Below, piece after piece: positions 1-7,940 of a DNA stretch of 64,000 nt (the first letter of the stretch is position 1; each line of letters starts with the position of its first letter). Position numbers and translations under genes: made by a program. A model generated the notes under the pieces. The model was given only the letters and a program-made list of their open reading frames with translations, was not told the origin of the DNA and ran no database searches. The stretch comes from Protula sp. h YS-2021 (lineage: Eukaryota > Annelida > Polychaeta > Sabellida > Serpulidae): assembly GCA_949752745.1 (NCBI GenBank), contig OX457026.1:72481091-72545090 (forward strand), given 5' to 3'.

Positions 1-2
1 TT

Positions 3-197
3 GCATCTGTTTATACATATTGGAATGAAGCTAAATATTACATGCATTTAGATAAAGTGTTAGAGAATGCAAATCAACGTTGTGAGAAATATGGTGTAGA
101 TGCTATTACATTGGATGAACTCAGTCATTGGTTAGTGTTCATTGAAGACCAATGGTCTCCAGTGATTCATACCATTGTATCTATACTTGATTTGTAA
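3..197 (+). CDS. 3' end of an unidentified Polinton protein (partial)
   Basis: An open frame runs from the window edge to TAA at 195-197, giving 64 residues with no start. The sequence is acidic and aromatic (for example HWLVFIEDQW). I do not recognise it. It lies just upstream of the integrase promoter on the same strand, so it is probably the last gene of the element's left-hand unit. A chance open frame cannot be excluded. Confidence 0.4.
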   Translation, partial: ASVYTYWNEAKYYMHLDKVLENANQRCEKYGVDAITLDELSHWLVFIEDQWSPVIHTIVSILDL

Positions 198-252
198 AAA
201 ACTTGTTAGTTAAGTTATAAATGCATGTTAGTTAAGTGATGTTGGTTGAGTT

Positions 253-259
253 ATAAAAT
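253..259 (+). promoter_or_regulatory. TATA box of the plus-strand late/integrase unit
   Basis: TATAAAA lies 50 nt before the integrase ATG at 303. The same TATA-to-ATG spacing (about 45-70 nt) recurs at every other transcription unit of this element and of the 8.5-kb element. A second TATAAAT occurs near 216. Confidence 0.6.
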
Positions 260-302
260 AAAAGCTGTTCTGTTGAGAAGGTGGTTTTCATTCGGTGTGA
301 CC

Positions 303-1412
303 ATGTCGACGTGGAAAGACTACTTGACTGATATTTACTTCAAACCTGGACAGCCTGGAGCATTTGCTGGTCCTTACAAACTGTATCACATCTTACGAAA
401 ACATAATCAACCAGTCACACATTCACAAGTGAAGAAATGGTTGCAGGATCAAGATGCTTTTAGTTTACTCCAACCTGTCAAATACAGGTTCAAAAGACAA
501 CGTGTGATTACACGTGGTATTGATGACATGTGGGATATTGATTTGGCTGATATGGGAAACATAGCTCCCTATAATGATGACATACGCTTTTTACTCATTG
601 TCATTGATGTGTTTTCCAAATATGTCTGGGTACAGCCAATACCTAATAAATCACATACCAGCGTCATACAAGCTTTCCAAAAGATTTTTCATGACACACG
701 ACGAAGACCGCGAACTCTAAGGTCTGACAAAGGAACAGAATTTAAAAACAGATGGGTAAAAGCATTTTTGAAGAAAGAAGGCATTCATGCTTATACCACA
801 AAGAATGAAACCAAAGCCAACTTTGCTGAAAGAGTCATTCGTACTCTGAAGGGAATGATGTATCGGTATTTTCTACATAATCAAACTTACCGTTACTTAG
901 ACATTCTTCCAGACTTGGTGTACAATTACAACCATAGACCTCATGGTTCTCTTCCTAATAAATATGCTCCAGCCGAGATTCGTAAAGACAACGAATCAAA
1001 AGTGTGGAAGTATATGTATGTTGACAAACTGAAATTGAAACCTAAGAAGAAGAAGAAGAAGTACAAATTTAACATTGGTGATCATGTTCGCATTTCTCAC
1101 ATTAAATATGTGTTTCAACGGGATTATCACATCAAATGGACGCAAGAAGTCTTCATTGTCACACATCGTTGTAAGAAGCAAGGAATACATTTATATCGTG
1201 TGAAAGACTTTTTAGACGAAGATATTGATGGTCATTTCTATGAAGAAGAACTGCAGAAAGTGACCAAAGATATTGAATCTATTTATAGAATTGAAAAAGT
1301 CTTGAAAACACGTAAAAGACGAGGAGGAGGTGTGAAAGAATTATTTGTCAAGTGGTTAGGTTGGCCAAACAAGTTTAACAGTTGGGTGAAAGAAACAGAC
1401 ATTCAACAATGA
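303..1412 (+). CDS. Polinton integrase (DDE, retroviral type) with C-terminal chromodomain
   Basis: It inserts the linear element into host DNA by strand transfer. From ATG 303 it is 369 aa; the frame is open upstream to 246, but only from a TTG. The catalytic core shows D80 (WDIDLAD), D142 (RSDKGTEF) and E176 (NFAERVIRTLK), with 33 residues between the last two. A basic KKKKKK stretch follows. Residues about 325-369 form a chromodomain (YRIEKVL, FVKWLGW, NSWV), which in relatives is thought to guide integration to chromatin. The stop overlaps the ATPase start by 4 nt (ATGA). The usual N-terminal Cys/His zinc site is not evident. Confidence 0.95.
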   Translation: MSTWKDYLTDIYFKPGQPGAFAGPYKLYHILRKHNQPVTHSQVKKWLQDQDAFSLLQPVKYRFKRQRVITRGIDDMWDIDLADMGNIAPYNDDIRFLLIVIDVFSKYVWVQPIPNKSHTSVIQAFQKIFHDTRRRPRTLRSDKGTEFKNRWVKAFLKKEGIHAYTTKNETKANFAERVIRTLKGMMYRYFLHNQTYRYLDILPDLVYNYNHRPHGSLPNKYAPAEIRKDNESKVWKYMYVDKLKLKPKKKKKKYKFNIGDHVRISHIKYVFQRDYHIKWTQEVFIVTHRCKKQGIHLYRVKDFLDEDIDGHFYEEELQKVTKDIESIYRIEKVLKTRKRRGGGVKELFVKWLGWPNKFNSWVKETDIQQ

Positions 1413-2068
1413 AGCATCCATTTACATGTTTGGTCTCTGGACCTACAGGCAGTGGCAAAACGTCTCTGGTGAAGGAAATTCTAGAACAAAAGTTGATTCA
1501 ACCCTCTCCAAAAAGCATTTTATGGCTCTATGCAGCAGATCAGCCTTTGTACAAGGGAATGAAAGGCGTGGAATTTTACCAAGGCATTCCAGATGACATT
1601 GAAGAGCGTTTTAACCCGAAGAAACCAAACTTACTTATCATTGATGACTTAATGACGAAATGCCATAGTGATGAGCGTATGACACGTCTCTTTAGTGTTG
1701 GCAGCAGTCATCAAAATCTAAGCATTATTTTTATTGTGCATAATTTATTCCATCATGGGAAAGAGATGCGAAATATTAGTTTGAATACACATTATATCAT
1801 TCTGTTTAAAAATCCGAGAGACAGTCAACAAATTAGTACATTGGCGCGGCAAATGTATCCTAGAAGATCTCAATTTCTCATAGAAGCCTATCAAGATGCT
1901 ACTAGCAAACCTCATGGTTATTTATTCATTGATTTAAAACCAAAGACAAATGATCAACTACGTATTCGTACAGGCATTTTACCAAAAGATACACATTATG
2001 TATATATTGATAAAGCAGTGTATGAACAAGAACCAAGTCATTTGACCATTCGCAGTCAAGATGTCTAA
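1409..2068 (+). CDS. FtsK/HerA-family packaging ATPase (A32-like)
   Basis: This is a 219-aa P-loop ATPase of the kind that pumps viral DNA into capsids. The Walker A motif GPTGSGKT is at residues 11-18 and Walker B LLIIDD is near 75-80. HNLFHHGKEMR and a conserved region with NPRDSQQISTLARQMYP match the A32/HerA core of Polintons. The ATG at 1409 overlaps the integrase stop. An upstream TTG-initiated extension is unlikely. The 3' end overlaps the next gene by 8 nt, so the genes are probably read from one transcript. Confidence 0.93.
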   Translation: MKHPFTCLVSGPTGSGKTSLVKEILEQKLIQPSPKSILWLYAADQPLYKGMKGVEFYQGIPDDIEERFNPKKPNLLIIDDLMTKCHSDERMTRLFSVGSSHQNLSIIFIVHNLFHHGKEMRNISLNTHYIILFKNPRDSQQISTLARQMYPRRSQFLIEAYQDATSKPHGYLFIDLKPKTNDQLRIRTGILPKDTHYVYIDKAVYEQEPSHLTIRSQDV

Positions 2069-2387
2069 ACGTATTCGAGCGAACCAGCCGTTTCTTCATT
2101 TGCTTGCACGCAGTGGGCCTAAACGACGTAAATCCTTGCTACAGCAAGCTACAAAGGAGGAATTAACAAGCTTGTTTGAAATTTGTTTGAATATATTGCA
2201 AGGACATTTACCCTTAAGCTCAAAACGGTTTAAGGAATTTAAACGTGAACGTCATACGCTACGTACTCTAGCAGATAAGAAGATATCCCTTCGACGAAAA
2301 AAGAAGTTGATTAATCAGAAAGGAGGATTCATTGGAGTTATTGCTAGATTGGCATTGCCCTTGTTAGCCAAACTACTGCTAAAATGA
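2061..2387 (+). CDS. conserved small basic Polinton protein
   Basis: A 108-aa protein rich in Lys and Arg. The N-terminal half is a helical stretch with LARSGPKRRKSLLQQATKEE. The C-terminal part has LADKKISLRRKKKLI followed by QKGGFIGVIARLALPLL, a Gly-rich hydrophobic tail. Small basic proteins of this shape are regular neighbours of the ATPase in animal Polintons. A DNA-condensing or capsid-associated role is plausible but inferred only from composition and position. Confidence 0.8.
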   Translation: MSKRIRANQPFLHLLARSGPKRRKSLLQQATKEELTSLFEICLNILQGHLPLSSKRFKEFKRERHTLRTLADKKISLRRKKKLINQKGGFIGVIARLALPLLAKLLLK

Positions 2388-2965
2388 AACATACGATGAA
2401 AATGGTCCTCATTCCTGAATATGAATACAAACTGTTATTAGAAAAGAAGGGTAAAGATGGTGAAATCAAAACGAAAGTGAATAAACTTTTACGTGGGAAA
2501 CGAACACGTGAAAAGGTTATTGAAATGTCTCAACTTCTTGGTCGTCATTTACGAACAAGTCAGTCTAGACAGCAAAAGCCCTCATCATCATCATCACCAC
2601 CTGAAAAGCCAGAAAAGCTAGTGTTAAGTCATTTTCAACCTATCTATCATGGAAAAATAACACAACTTTTAGCCGAACTGAAGAAATATGGTACAACATG
2701 GTCAGAGAAGAATGAACTTGTGTTGAAAACGGGCGATATTATAGCAAATTCCAACATGGTTGATTTGATGAAAGAAGCATTGGTGGCGACAAGAAGAAAA
2801 GAACGAGTCAAACCACCACATGGTTGGCATCCGTTTATCCAGGAAATTGTTGATGCTAATATTCCAAAAACAATGTTTAGTAAAAAGACCACTCGTGACG
2901 ACATTACAACAGAAATGAAACAACGTCAACAAAGACAGTTTCCTGAAGGATGGGAAAATTTTTAA
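2384..2965 (+). CDS. conserved Polinton protein of unknown function
   Basis: A 193-aa protein whose ATG overlaps the previous stop (ATGA). It begins MKHTMKMVLIPEYEYKLLL and has a Ser/Pro-rich linker (SSSSSPPEKPEK) near residue 70. A second half contains NSNMVDLMKEAL and PHGWHPFIQEI. The linker separates two predicted helical modules. I recognise the layout as a common Polinton gene but know no biochemical role; a virion core or assembly role would fit its place between ATPase and capsid genes. Confidence 0.8.
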   Translation: MKHTMKMVLIPEYEYKLLLEKKGKDGEIKTKVNKLLRGKRTREKVIEMSQLLGRHLRTSQSRQQKPSSSSSPPEKPEKLVLSHFQPIYHGKITQLLAELKKYGTTWSEKNELVLKTGDIIANSNMVDLMKEALVATRRKERVKPPHGWHPFIQEIVDANIPKTMFSKKTTRDDITTEMKQRQQRQFPEGWENF

Positions 2966-3159
2966 CATGGCTGAAAGAGCTATGTTGTTGTTGCCAAGAA
3001 GATAAACCAACTATTCCTGTGAAAATAAGATGTACAAGCGCGTGTTGTGAAGGAGAAATAAAAGACCATGTGAATGAGGATGAGATTTGGCATACTTGGT
3101 CGAATGGCGCGCGCTATCGTGAAGTATATAGACAACGTCAACGCACCTATACCATTTAG
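2950..3159 (+). CDS. small Cys-rich protein with possible acylated N-terminus
   Basis: A 69-aa protein starting MGKFLTWLKELCCCC. A Gly at position 2 next to a run of four Cys is what a myristoylated and palmitoylated membrane anchor looks like, though no Ser/Thr at position 6 supports classical N-myristoylation (Thr is at residue 6 if Met is counted). A second Cys pair (ACCEGE) follows. It overlaps the preceding gene by 16 nt and precedes the minor capsid gene by 12 nt. Function unknown. Confidence 0.6.
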   Translation: MGKFLTWLKELCCCCQEDKPTIPVKIRCTSACCEGEIKDHVNEDEIWHTWSNGARYREVYRQRQRTYTI

Positions 3160-3171
3160 TTCCCATCCATC

Positions 3172-3930
3172 ATGGAGTCGACAAGCTTTTACATTACTTT
3201 GCCTAGCAATGCGAGTATGACCTATTATCCCAACAACAAGGCTTCAAATTATCAAATTCGTATGCCTCGAACCATCTATCTGAATGGAAAATATGAAGTG
3301 GCTTTAGCTGAAATTCAATATCCACATACATGGACAACGATGAGACAGGGCATGGACTATTCTATTCAGTATCGACAAGAACTATTCGATGATCCTATTC
3401 TTAGCACTCTCGATATTCCTTATGGGTACTATAGAACCATACAAGAACTATGTGAGGCAGTCAATGAAGAAGCGACTAATGCTCTGAAACTTACAGAAGC
3501 TATTCGACTAAAGTATGATAAAATTAGACGACGTGTGTTTCTATTTCTCGATTATGGTTATGAAGTGTCTTTTTCCACTGGATTGGCTGAGATTTTAGGA
3601 TTTATCCCAGATCAATGGTATACTGAAACATGTACAGCTGACCATAAAGCGGATGTGAAACAGGGGTTTTATACACTGTATGTGTATTGTAGCATTTGTG
3701 AACCACAAGTTGTTGGTGATTATTATGTGCCGTTACTACGTTCTGTTGGCATACAAGGCCATGATGGTGACATTATCATGAAAACGTACGGCGAACCGCA
3801 TTATGTTCCTGTAAACACGTCCAAATTTGACGTGATAGAAATGAATATTAAGGACGACACAGGCCATAATGTTCCATTTCAAACTGGAAAGGTGATCTGT
3901 AAACTTCATTTTCGACCAAAAGCAATATGA
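3172..3930 (+). CDS. minor capsid protein (penton, single jelly-roll)
   Basis: A 252-aa protein that would form the five-fold vertex of the capsid. The N-terminus SFYITLPSNASMTYYPNN, followed by NYQIRMPRTIYLNGKYEVAL and EIQYPHTW, is the characteristic opening of Polinton/adintovirus penton proteins. The length is typical, and it lies directly upstream of the major capsid region. The stop overlaps the next ATG (ATGA). Confidence 0.88.
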   Translation: MESTSFYITLPSNASMTYYPNNKASNYQIRMPRTIYLNGKYEVALAEIQYPHTWTTMRQGMDYSIQYRQELFDDPILSTLDIPYGYYRTIQELCEAVNEEATNALKLTEAIRLKYDKIRRRVFLFLDYGYEVSFSTGLAEILGFIPDQWYTETCTADHKADVKQGFYTLYVYCSICEPQVVGDYYVPLLRSVGIQGHDGDIIMKTYGEPHYVPVNTSKFDVIEMNIKDDTGHNVPFQTGKVICKLHFRPKAI

Positions 3931-4268
3931 AAGCTTATACACACGATCCGTCTGCATATCGCAACCATTTTCTTCGTCAAGTGGGCGGGGAATTACCAGG
4001 ATTCAAAGGAGCGCGAATCCAATATGGCGATGGTATTGGTTCCATACTGGGATCATTGGCTCGCAAAGCTATTCCACTACTTAAGGCTGGGGCTAAGATC
4101 GTTGCGCCACATCTTAAGAAGGCTGCAAAGAATGTCGCGAAAGATGTGACGGGTCGAGTAGCAGAACGTGTGTTTGGTGAACAAAAGCGTATGCAACCAA
4201 CGAAACGTGCCAGAAGACGAAAAACAGCCAGACGGATAACATCAAAATATCGCAAAGATATCTTTTGA
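3927..4268 (+). CDS. small virion protein, Gly-rich/amphipathic then very basic (pVI/pX-like position)
   Basis: A 113-aa protein with three parts: GGELPGFKGARIQYGDGIG, then an amphipathic Ala/Lys helix (LARKAIPLLKAGAKIVAPHL), then a strongly basic tail (KRARRRKTARR). The order resembles adenovirus-type internal capsid proteins that pair an amphipathic membrane-active helix with a DNA-binding tail. That comparison is structural inference, not demonstrated homology. It sits between the minor and major capsid genes. Confidence 0.75.
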   Translation: MKAYTHDPSAYRNHFLRQVGGELPGFKGARIQYGDGIGSILGSLARKAIPLLKAGAKIVAPHLKKAAKNVAKDVTGRVAERVFGEQKRMQPTKRARRRKTARRITSKYRKDIF

Positions 4269-4272
4269 AATC

Positions 4273-5646
4273 ATGTCTCTCATTCATAATCATTCGTGTG
4301 AATGTAGTCTTTCTCCATTGGAATGGTTTCACGTACCACCAACGCAAACTGCTGTAGAGAAAAGTTATAATGTTGACTATCAACCACTTACAAGCATTAG
4401 AGAAGGCGCTCCAATAGAATTCTACATTCCTGCGAGTACAGAAGAATATCTGGATTTAAAGAACAGCAAACTTCATATTGTATGTCGCATTCTAAAGGCT
4501 GATGGAACAGCGTGTGGCGCAGATGATAATGTCTCTTGCATCAATGATGTGTTTAATGGGTTATGGTCTAATATTGAATTGTTTCTGAATGATCGTTTGG
4601 TTTCGCATAGCAACAATACTCATGGTTATACCAGCATTATCTCTCATCTCATCCATGATTCGGAAGAAAGTCTGCATTCTGAGCGCTCTATGCGTCTCAT
4701 GTACAAGGATACTGCTGGGTCAATGAATAGTCATGAGGTGAAAAGACCTAATCATGAACAATATGTATCCGGGTTTCATGTCAATGCCGACGGTGGTGAC
4801 TTGGCTGAGCAAGGCAATAATGGCTTACATCATCGTTATTTGCATACTCGTCTTAGCCGTGATGTTATGCTCGCAGGTGGTTTAAGGATAGATTTGTTTG
4901 AGCAGGATCGTTATCTTCCGAATGGCATCAGTTTGAAATTGCGTTTCCATAGACAAAAAGATGACTATGTATTGATGGCTGTAAATAATACCTATAAGGT
5001 AGAAGTGAAAGAGGCATTTTTAACCATTCGCAAAGTGAGGGTGAGTCCAGGTATTCAGTTAGGACATGCAGATGCATTGATGAAAAGTCCTGCCAAGATC
5101 ATCATCACTAGAAAAGAATGTAAAGTCTTGGCCATTCCAGCAGGATTTCAGTCTTTTGTGAAAGATAACATCTTTTTGGGTCAATTACCAAATCGTATTG
5201 TCATTGGTCTGGTTCATAATGAAGCTTTTGGTGGATCAGTATTGAGGAATCCATACAATTTTGATCATTTTAATCTGGACTATATGCAACTGTACACGGA
5301 TGGTGAACCAGTTCTATCCAAACCTCTCAAGCTTGACATTACACAGAACAAATACCTGAACGCTTTTGAAACGCTTTACAAATCGTTTGATCGGTTGAAT
5401 GGTGAGAAAAGTTCCATTATAAAACGGGAAGATTGGCCTAGAGGTTATGCTTTATTTTCGTTTGACTTAACACCGGATTATGATGGTGATGATCATTTCC
5501 CCCTGATCAAGCATGGGAATTTGCGGCTAGAAATGAACTTTGCTAGGGCTTTGCAACCTACAATCAATGTCATTGTCTATGCTGAATTTGACAACATTAT
5601 TGAGATCAGTGCCAATCGCAGCATCCAATTCGACTACCAGTCATGA
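4273..5646 (+). CDS. major capsid protein (double jelly-roll hexon)
   Basis: A 457-aa protein, the usual size for Polinton double jelly-roll capsid proteins. The N-terminal region has PPTQTAVEKSYNVDYQPL and APIEFYIPASTEEYLDL, typical of this family; NRIVIGLVHNEAFGGS and NPYNFDHFNLDY lie in the second jelly roll. It is open throughout. The stop overlaps the protease ATG (ATGA). Together with the penton, ATPase and protease genes it implies the element can form, or recently could form, virions. Confidence 0.93.
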   Translation: MSLIHNHSCECSLSPLEWFHVPPTQTAVEKSYNVDYQPLTSIREGAPIEFYIPASTEEYLDLKNSKLHIVCRILKADGTACGADDNVSCINDVFNGLWSNIELFLNDRLVSHSNNTHGYTSIISHLIHDSEESLHSERSMRLMYKDTAGSMNSHEVKRPNHEQYVSGFHVNADGGDLAEQGNNGLHHRYLHTRLSRDVMLAGGLRIDLFEQDRYLPNGISLKLRFHRQKDDYVLMAVNNTYKVEVKEAFLTIRKVRVSPGIQLGHADALMKSPAKIIITRKECKVLAIPAGFQSFVKDNIFLGQLPNRIVIGLVHNEAFGGSVLRNPYNFDHFNLDYMQLYTDGEPVLSKPLKLDITQNKYLNAFETLYKSFDRLNGEKSSIIKREDWPRGYALFSFDLTPDYDGDDHFPLIKHGNLRLEMNFARALQPTINVIVYAEFDNIIEISANRSIQFDYQS

Positions 5647-6080
5647 ACACGAAGCAGATTGATGCCATATTGAGTCATGATGTCATGACCAAAGACTTGT
5701 TTCAAGGCGTGTTTGCCATGGACCAGTTACCGTCTTTACAACGCGGCGCCTATGTGATCAACACAGACGATCAAGATGAACCAGGAGAACATTGGGTGGC
5801 AGTGTATTATGACAAAGACCCTGCAGAATATTTTGACTCTTATGGACTGTTCCCTCTCGATGATCGTTTAGATATGTTTTTAAGAAATGACTATATGTAT
5901 AATTCTATATCATTACAAACGCCAATATCATCGTCATGTGGTTTTTATTGTGTCTATTATATATTACATAGAGCTCGAGGTCAGAGTATGTTTGATATTG
6001 TGAATATATTAAAAAGAAAGGATGGTGATTTTATTGTAAAGGATTTTGTATATAGACATTATAAACCATTGTTTTATTAA
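5643..6080 (+). CDS. adenain-like cysteine protease (capsid maturation)
   Basis: A 145-aa C5/Ulp1-fold protease that processes virion proteins. The catalytic set is visible: H50 (EHWVAVYY), D65 (EYFDSYG), oxyanion-hole Q92 (LQTPISSS) and nucleophile C99 (SSSCGFYC). The compact length fits Polinton proteases. It is the last gene of the plus-strand cassette and is followed by a poly(A) signal. Confidence 0.93.
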   Translation: MNTKQIDAILSHDVMTKDLFQGVFAMDQLPSLQRGAYVINTDDQDEPGEHWVAVYYDKDPAEYFDSYGLFPLDDRLDMFLRNDYMYNSISLQTPISSSCGFYCVYYILHRARGQSMFDIVNILKRKDGDFIVKDFVYRHYKPLFY

Positions 6081-6180
6081 TGTTGTTGTTGTTGTTATAT
6101 TAGTTAAGTTGTTGTTGTTATATTAGTTAAGTTGTTGTTGTTGTTATATTAGTTAAGTTGTTGTTGTTGTTAAATAAAAC
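6081..6180 (+). repeat. GTT-rich short tandem repeat
   Basis: About four copies of a 27-29-bp unit made of (GTT)n plus TATATTAGTTAAG follow the protease stop. It resembles the GTTAGTTAAGT motifs upstream of the integrase promoter (205-240). Confidence 0.7.
6173..6178 (+). terminator. poly(A) signal of the plus-strand cassette
   Basis: AATAAA lies 92 nt after the protease stop and is the first such signal on this strand. Confidence 0.55.
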
Positions 6181-6224
6181 AAATCAAGTTTCAAACAACT
6201 GTCTTGTTTATTGTGTTGTACATA

Positions 6225-6470
6225 CGTTTATTTACAAATTCTTAACTACAAACACTATTTACAAAGTTTACAAACACTATTTACAAAGTTTACAAACACT
6301 ATTTACAAACTCTTAACTACAAACGCTATTTACACTATTTACAAATTCTTAACTACAAATTCTATTTACACTATTTACAAACTTTTATTTACACTATTTA
6401 CACTATTTACAAAATTCTTAACTACAAACTCTTAACTACAAAGTCTATTTACACTATTTACAAACTTTTT
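6225..6470. repeat. low-complexity repeat between the convergent gene blocks
   Basis: Imperfect repeats of TTAACTACAAAC and CTATTTACA fill the gap between the plus-strand protease and the minus-strand cluster. TTTATT copies in it (for example 6468-6473, overlapping the last stop) supply AATAAA on the minus strand. Confidence 0.7.
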
Positions 6471-6843
6471 ATTTACAAACACATTCATTTTTCAATACAT
6501 TCATCAATGAATACCATTCATTAGAATCTAAATTGATATAGGTATCATAGACATTACATTCATGTTTGTAAATGCTATGAAAGCTCACATAATACACATC
6601 ACCAAACTTTATCACTTTAACAGTTACATGTTCAGACAGTTTCAGTTCATATCCTTCTTCTAAGTCAATGTCCATCACACGCATAGGTTGTGTCAGCTCA
6701 ATGGATTTGATGCCTCGTGTAAGCCATATTTCTGTTTCTTTGAATTCAAGCGTTAGGTTCTTTCCAATCCAATGCTTGTAACAACGCGTTCCATTCCACT
6801 GTGTTGAGGGTGATGTAGTCATAGTTTTCTGTAAGCTCGTCAT
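6469..6843 (-). CDS. diverged PC4-like small protein (4th of tandem cluster)
   Basis: The open frame encodes up to 124 aa. The C-terminal part ends in TYINLDSNEWYSLMNVL, matching the closing strand-helix signature of its three neighbours (hydrophobic-x-hydrophobic, four residues, acidic-Trp, then a helix). PC4/SUB1 proteins bind ssDNA as dimers. The N-terminus overlaps the upstream gene by 98 nt in another frame, and no ATG lies close after that gene's stop. The true start could be 6843, 6822 or an internal Met, or the product may arise by frameshift. Family assignment is by pattern only. Confidence 0.6.
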   Translation of the reverse strand: MTSLQKTMTTSPSTQWNGTRCYKHWIGKNLTLEFKETEIWLTRGIKSIELTQPMRVMDIDLEEGYELKLSEHVTVKVIKFGDVYYVSFHSIYKHECNVYDTYINLDSNEWYSLMNVLKNECVCK

Positions 6844-7096
6844 ATTGGCGAAATTGTATAAACACGTCTAAGCAGTTCTCAGTCACACGCACTTCTAATT
6901 CATTTGAGACTGCCAGGAGAAAGCCAGGTATCCTGAACTTCTCTAGATGGTCTTTCAACACGGATTGGTCATCAAGTGATAGGACGAGATACTGTCCAAA
7001 ATGTCTTAGCACAATGTCATCATATTCGTTTCTCAGATATGAGAACCCATGCGTAATTGGTTTATATTCCGTTAAAAAGTCTTCCATCTCGTTCAA
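6746..7096 (-). CDS. diverged PC4-like small protein (3rd of tandem cluster)
   Basis: A 116-aa acidic protein. It contains NELEVRVTENCLDVFIQFRQ and ends DYITLNTVEWNALLQAL, aligning with the same signature in the adjacent genes. The PC4 lysines that contact DNA are largely replaced. It may therefore have become a protein-protein module or a regulator. It is separated by 49 nt from the next upstream gene. Confidence 0.6.
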   Translation of the reverse strand: MNEMEDFLTEYKPITHGFSYLRNEYDDIVLRHFGQYLVLSLDDQSVLKDHLEKFRIPGFLLAVSNELEVRVTENCLDVFIQFRQYDELTENYDYITLNTVEWNALLQALDWKEPNA

Positions 7097-7145
7097 CAGT
7101 CAGATGAACTATGAGCTGTCTCCTTGTCTGCAAAGACGTTTTTTT

Positions 7146-7517
7146 TTATGCTCGCAAGATGGTGAAGAGTGGATGTTGTATCACTTCTAGGAATCGTAAG
7201 ACTGCGCGCCAGTTCTTGATATCAAAGATGATCAAATCTGTATATGGTGTATCTGGTACAACTCCCTTATAATCCTTTGGATAATCCTGTAAAAGATTTC
7301 TACAGATTTCTACACGTATGTTAGAATCATATTCAGCCACTGTCACTTCCACTTTATTTTCAAGTCTACGTTTAAACCCAGCTTCAAGTGGTATGTTTTT
7401 AAAGTCTTTCCACACTTCAGGTTTAAACCGATGATAACTTGTCTTAGAATCTAGTATCACTTCATTCCTCTCATTGACAGTAAGGTAAACACCACCGTTC
7501 AGCATGAGTGCATTCAT
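7146..7517 (-). CDS. diverged PC4-like small protein (2nd of tandem cluster)
   Basis: A 123-aa protein starting MNALMLNGGVYLTV, with NKVEVTVAEYDSNIRVEICR and DLIIFDIKNWRAVLRFL. The final segment repeats the strand-Trp-helix signature of the cluster. The stop codon is followed by 49 nt before the next ATG on this strand, and 13 nt separate its start from the stop of the first PC4 gene. The block therefore looks co-transcribed from the TATA box near 7934. Confidence 0.6.
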   Translation of the reverse strand: MNALMLNGGVYLTVNERNEVILDSKTSYHRFKPEVWKDFKNIPLEAGFKRRLENKVEVTVAEYDSNIRVEICRNLLQDYPKDYKGVVPDTPYTDLIIFDIKNWRAVLRFLEVIQHPLFTILRA

Positions 7518-7530
7518 GATTGTTACCTTG

Positions 7531-7878
7531 TTATGACTTGTCGTCTTGTCTGCGAAGCCTTTTATCCACTTCTTTCACCTGCTTCTTCATCATTTTCCAT
7601 TCAGGTATTGTCAGCAAGATACCCTTTTTCGTTGGACGGTTTTTTCCAGTCCCCTCATCTCTGAGGTATTTGCGAATGTTTACCACACCTTCATTACTTT
7701 GTTTCATAATCTTGATATACTTTCCATTGCCTAGAGAAAGCATTCCATCCCACGACTGTGGTGTTGGTACCGTCGTCTCCACTTTTAATTTCTTAATGGT
7801 AGTATCAGGATGTTTCACTTTCATGTCTTTCACCGTATCTGCTAGAGTATCCATATCCGTTGGTGCAGATCTTTTCAT
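7531..7878 (-). CDS. PC4/SUB1-like ssDNA-binding protein
   Basis: A 115-aa protein with a basic disordered N-terminus and a C-terminal PC4 domain (about residues 50-105). It reads GNGKYIKIMK, VVNIRKYLRDE, then TKKGILLTIPEWKMMKKQV. The pattern follows the eukaryotic coactivator PC4: G-K-x-Y-h-x-h, V-x-I-R-x-Y, then KGI-x-L and W-x-x-h. PC4 binds ssDNA and stimulates transcription and repair; in a protein-primed replicating element it would suit coating displaced single strands. It is the best-conserved member of the cluster and the closest to the PC4 gene of the 8.5-kb element. Confidence 0.8.
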   Translation of the reverse strand: MKRSAPTDMDTLADTVKDMKVKHPDTTIKKLKVETTVPTPQSWDGMLSLGNGKYIKIMKQSNEGVVNIRKYLRDEGTGKNRPTKKGILLTIPEWKMMKKQVKEVDKRLRRQDDKS

Positions 7879-7932
7879 GTTGACGCTTCAGTGTTCACAC
7901 CACAACTAACTCTCAAGTTGAAGTGTCTCCCC

Positions 7933-7940
7933 CTTATATA
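7933..7940 (-). promoter_or_regulatory. TATA box of the PC4-like cluster
   Basis: On the minus strand TATATAAG followed by GGGG lies 62 nt upstream of the first PC4-like ATG (7878) and overlaps the end of the polymerase gene. Confidence 0.6.
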
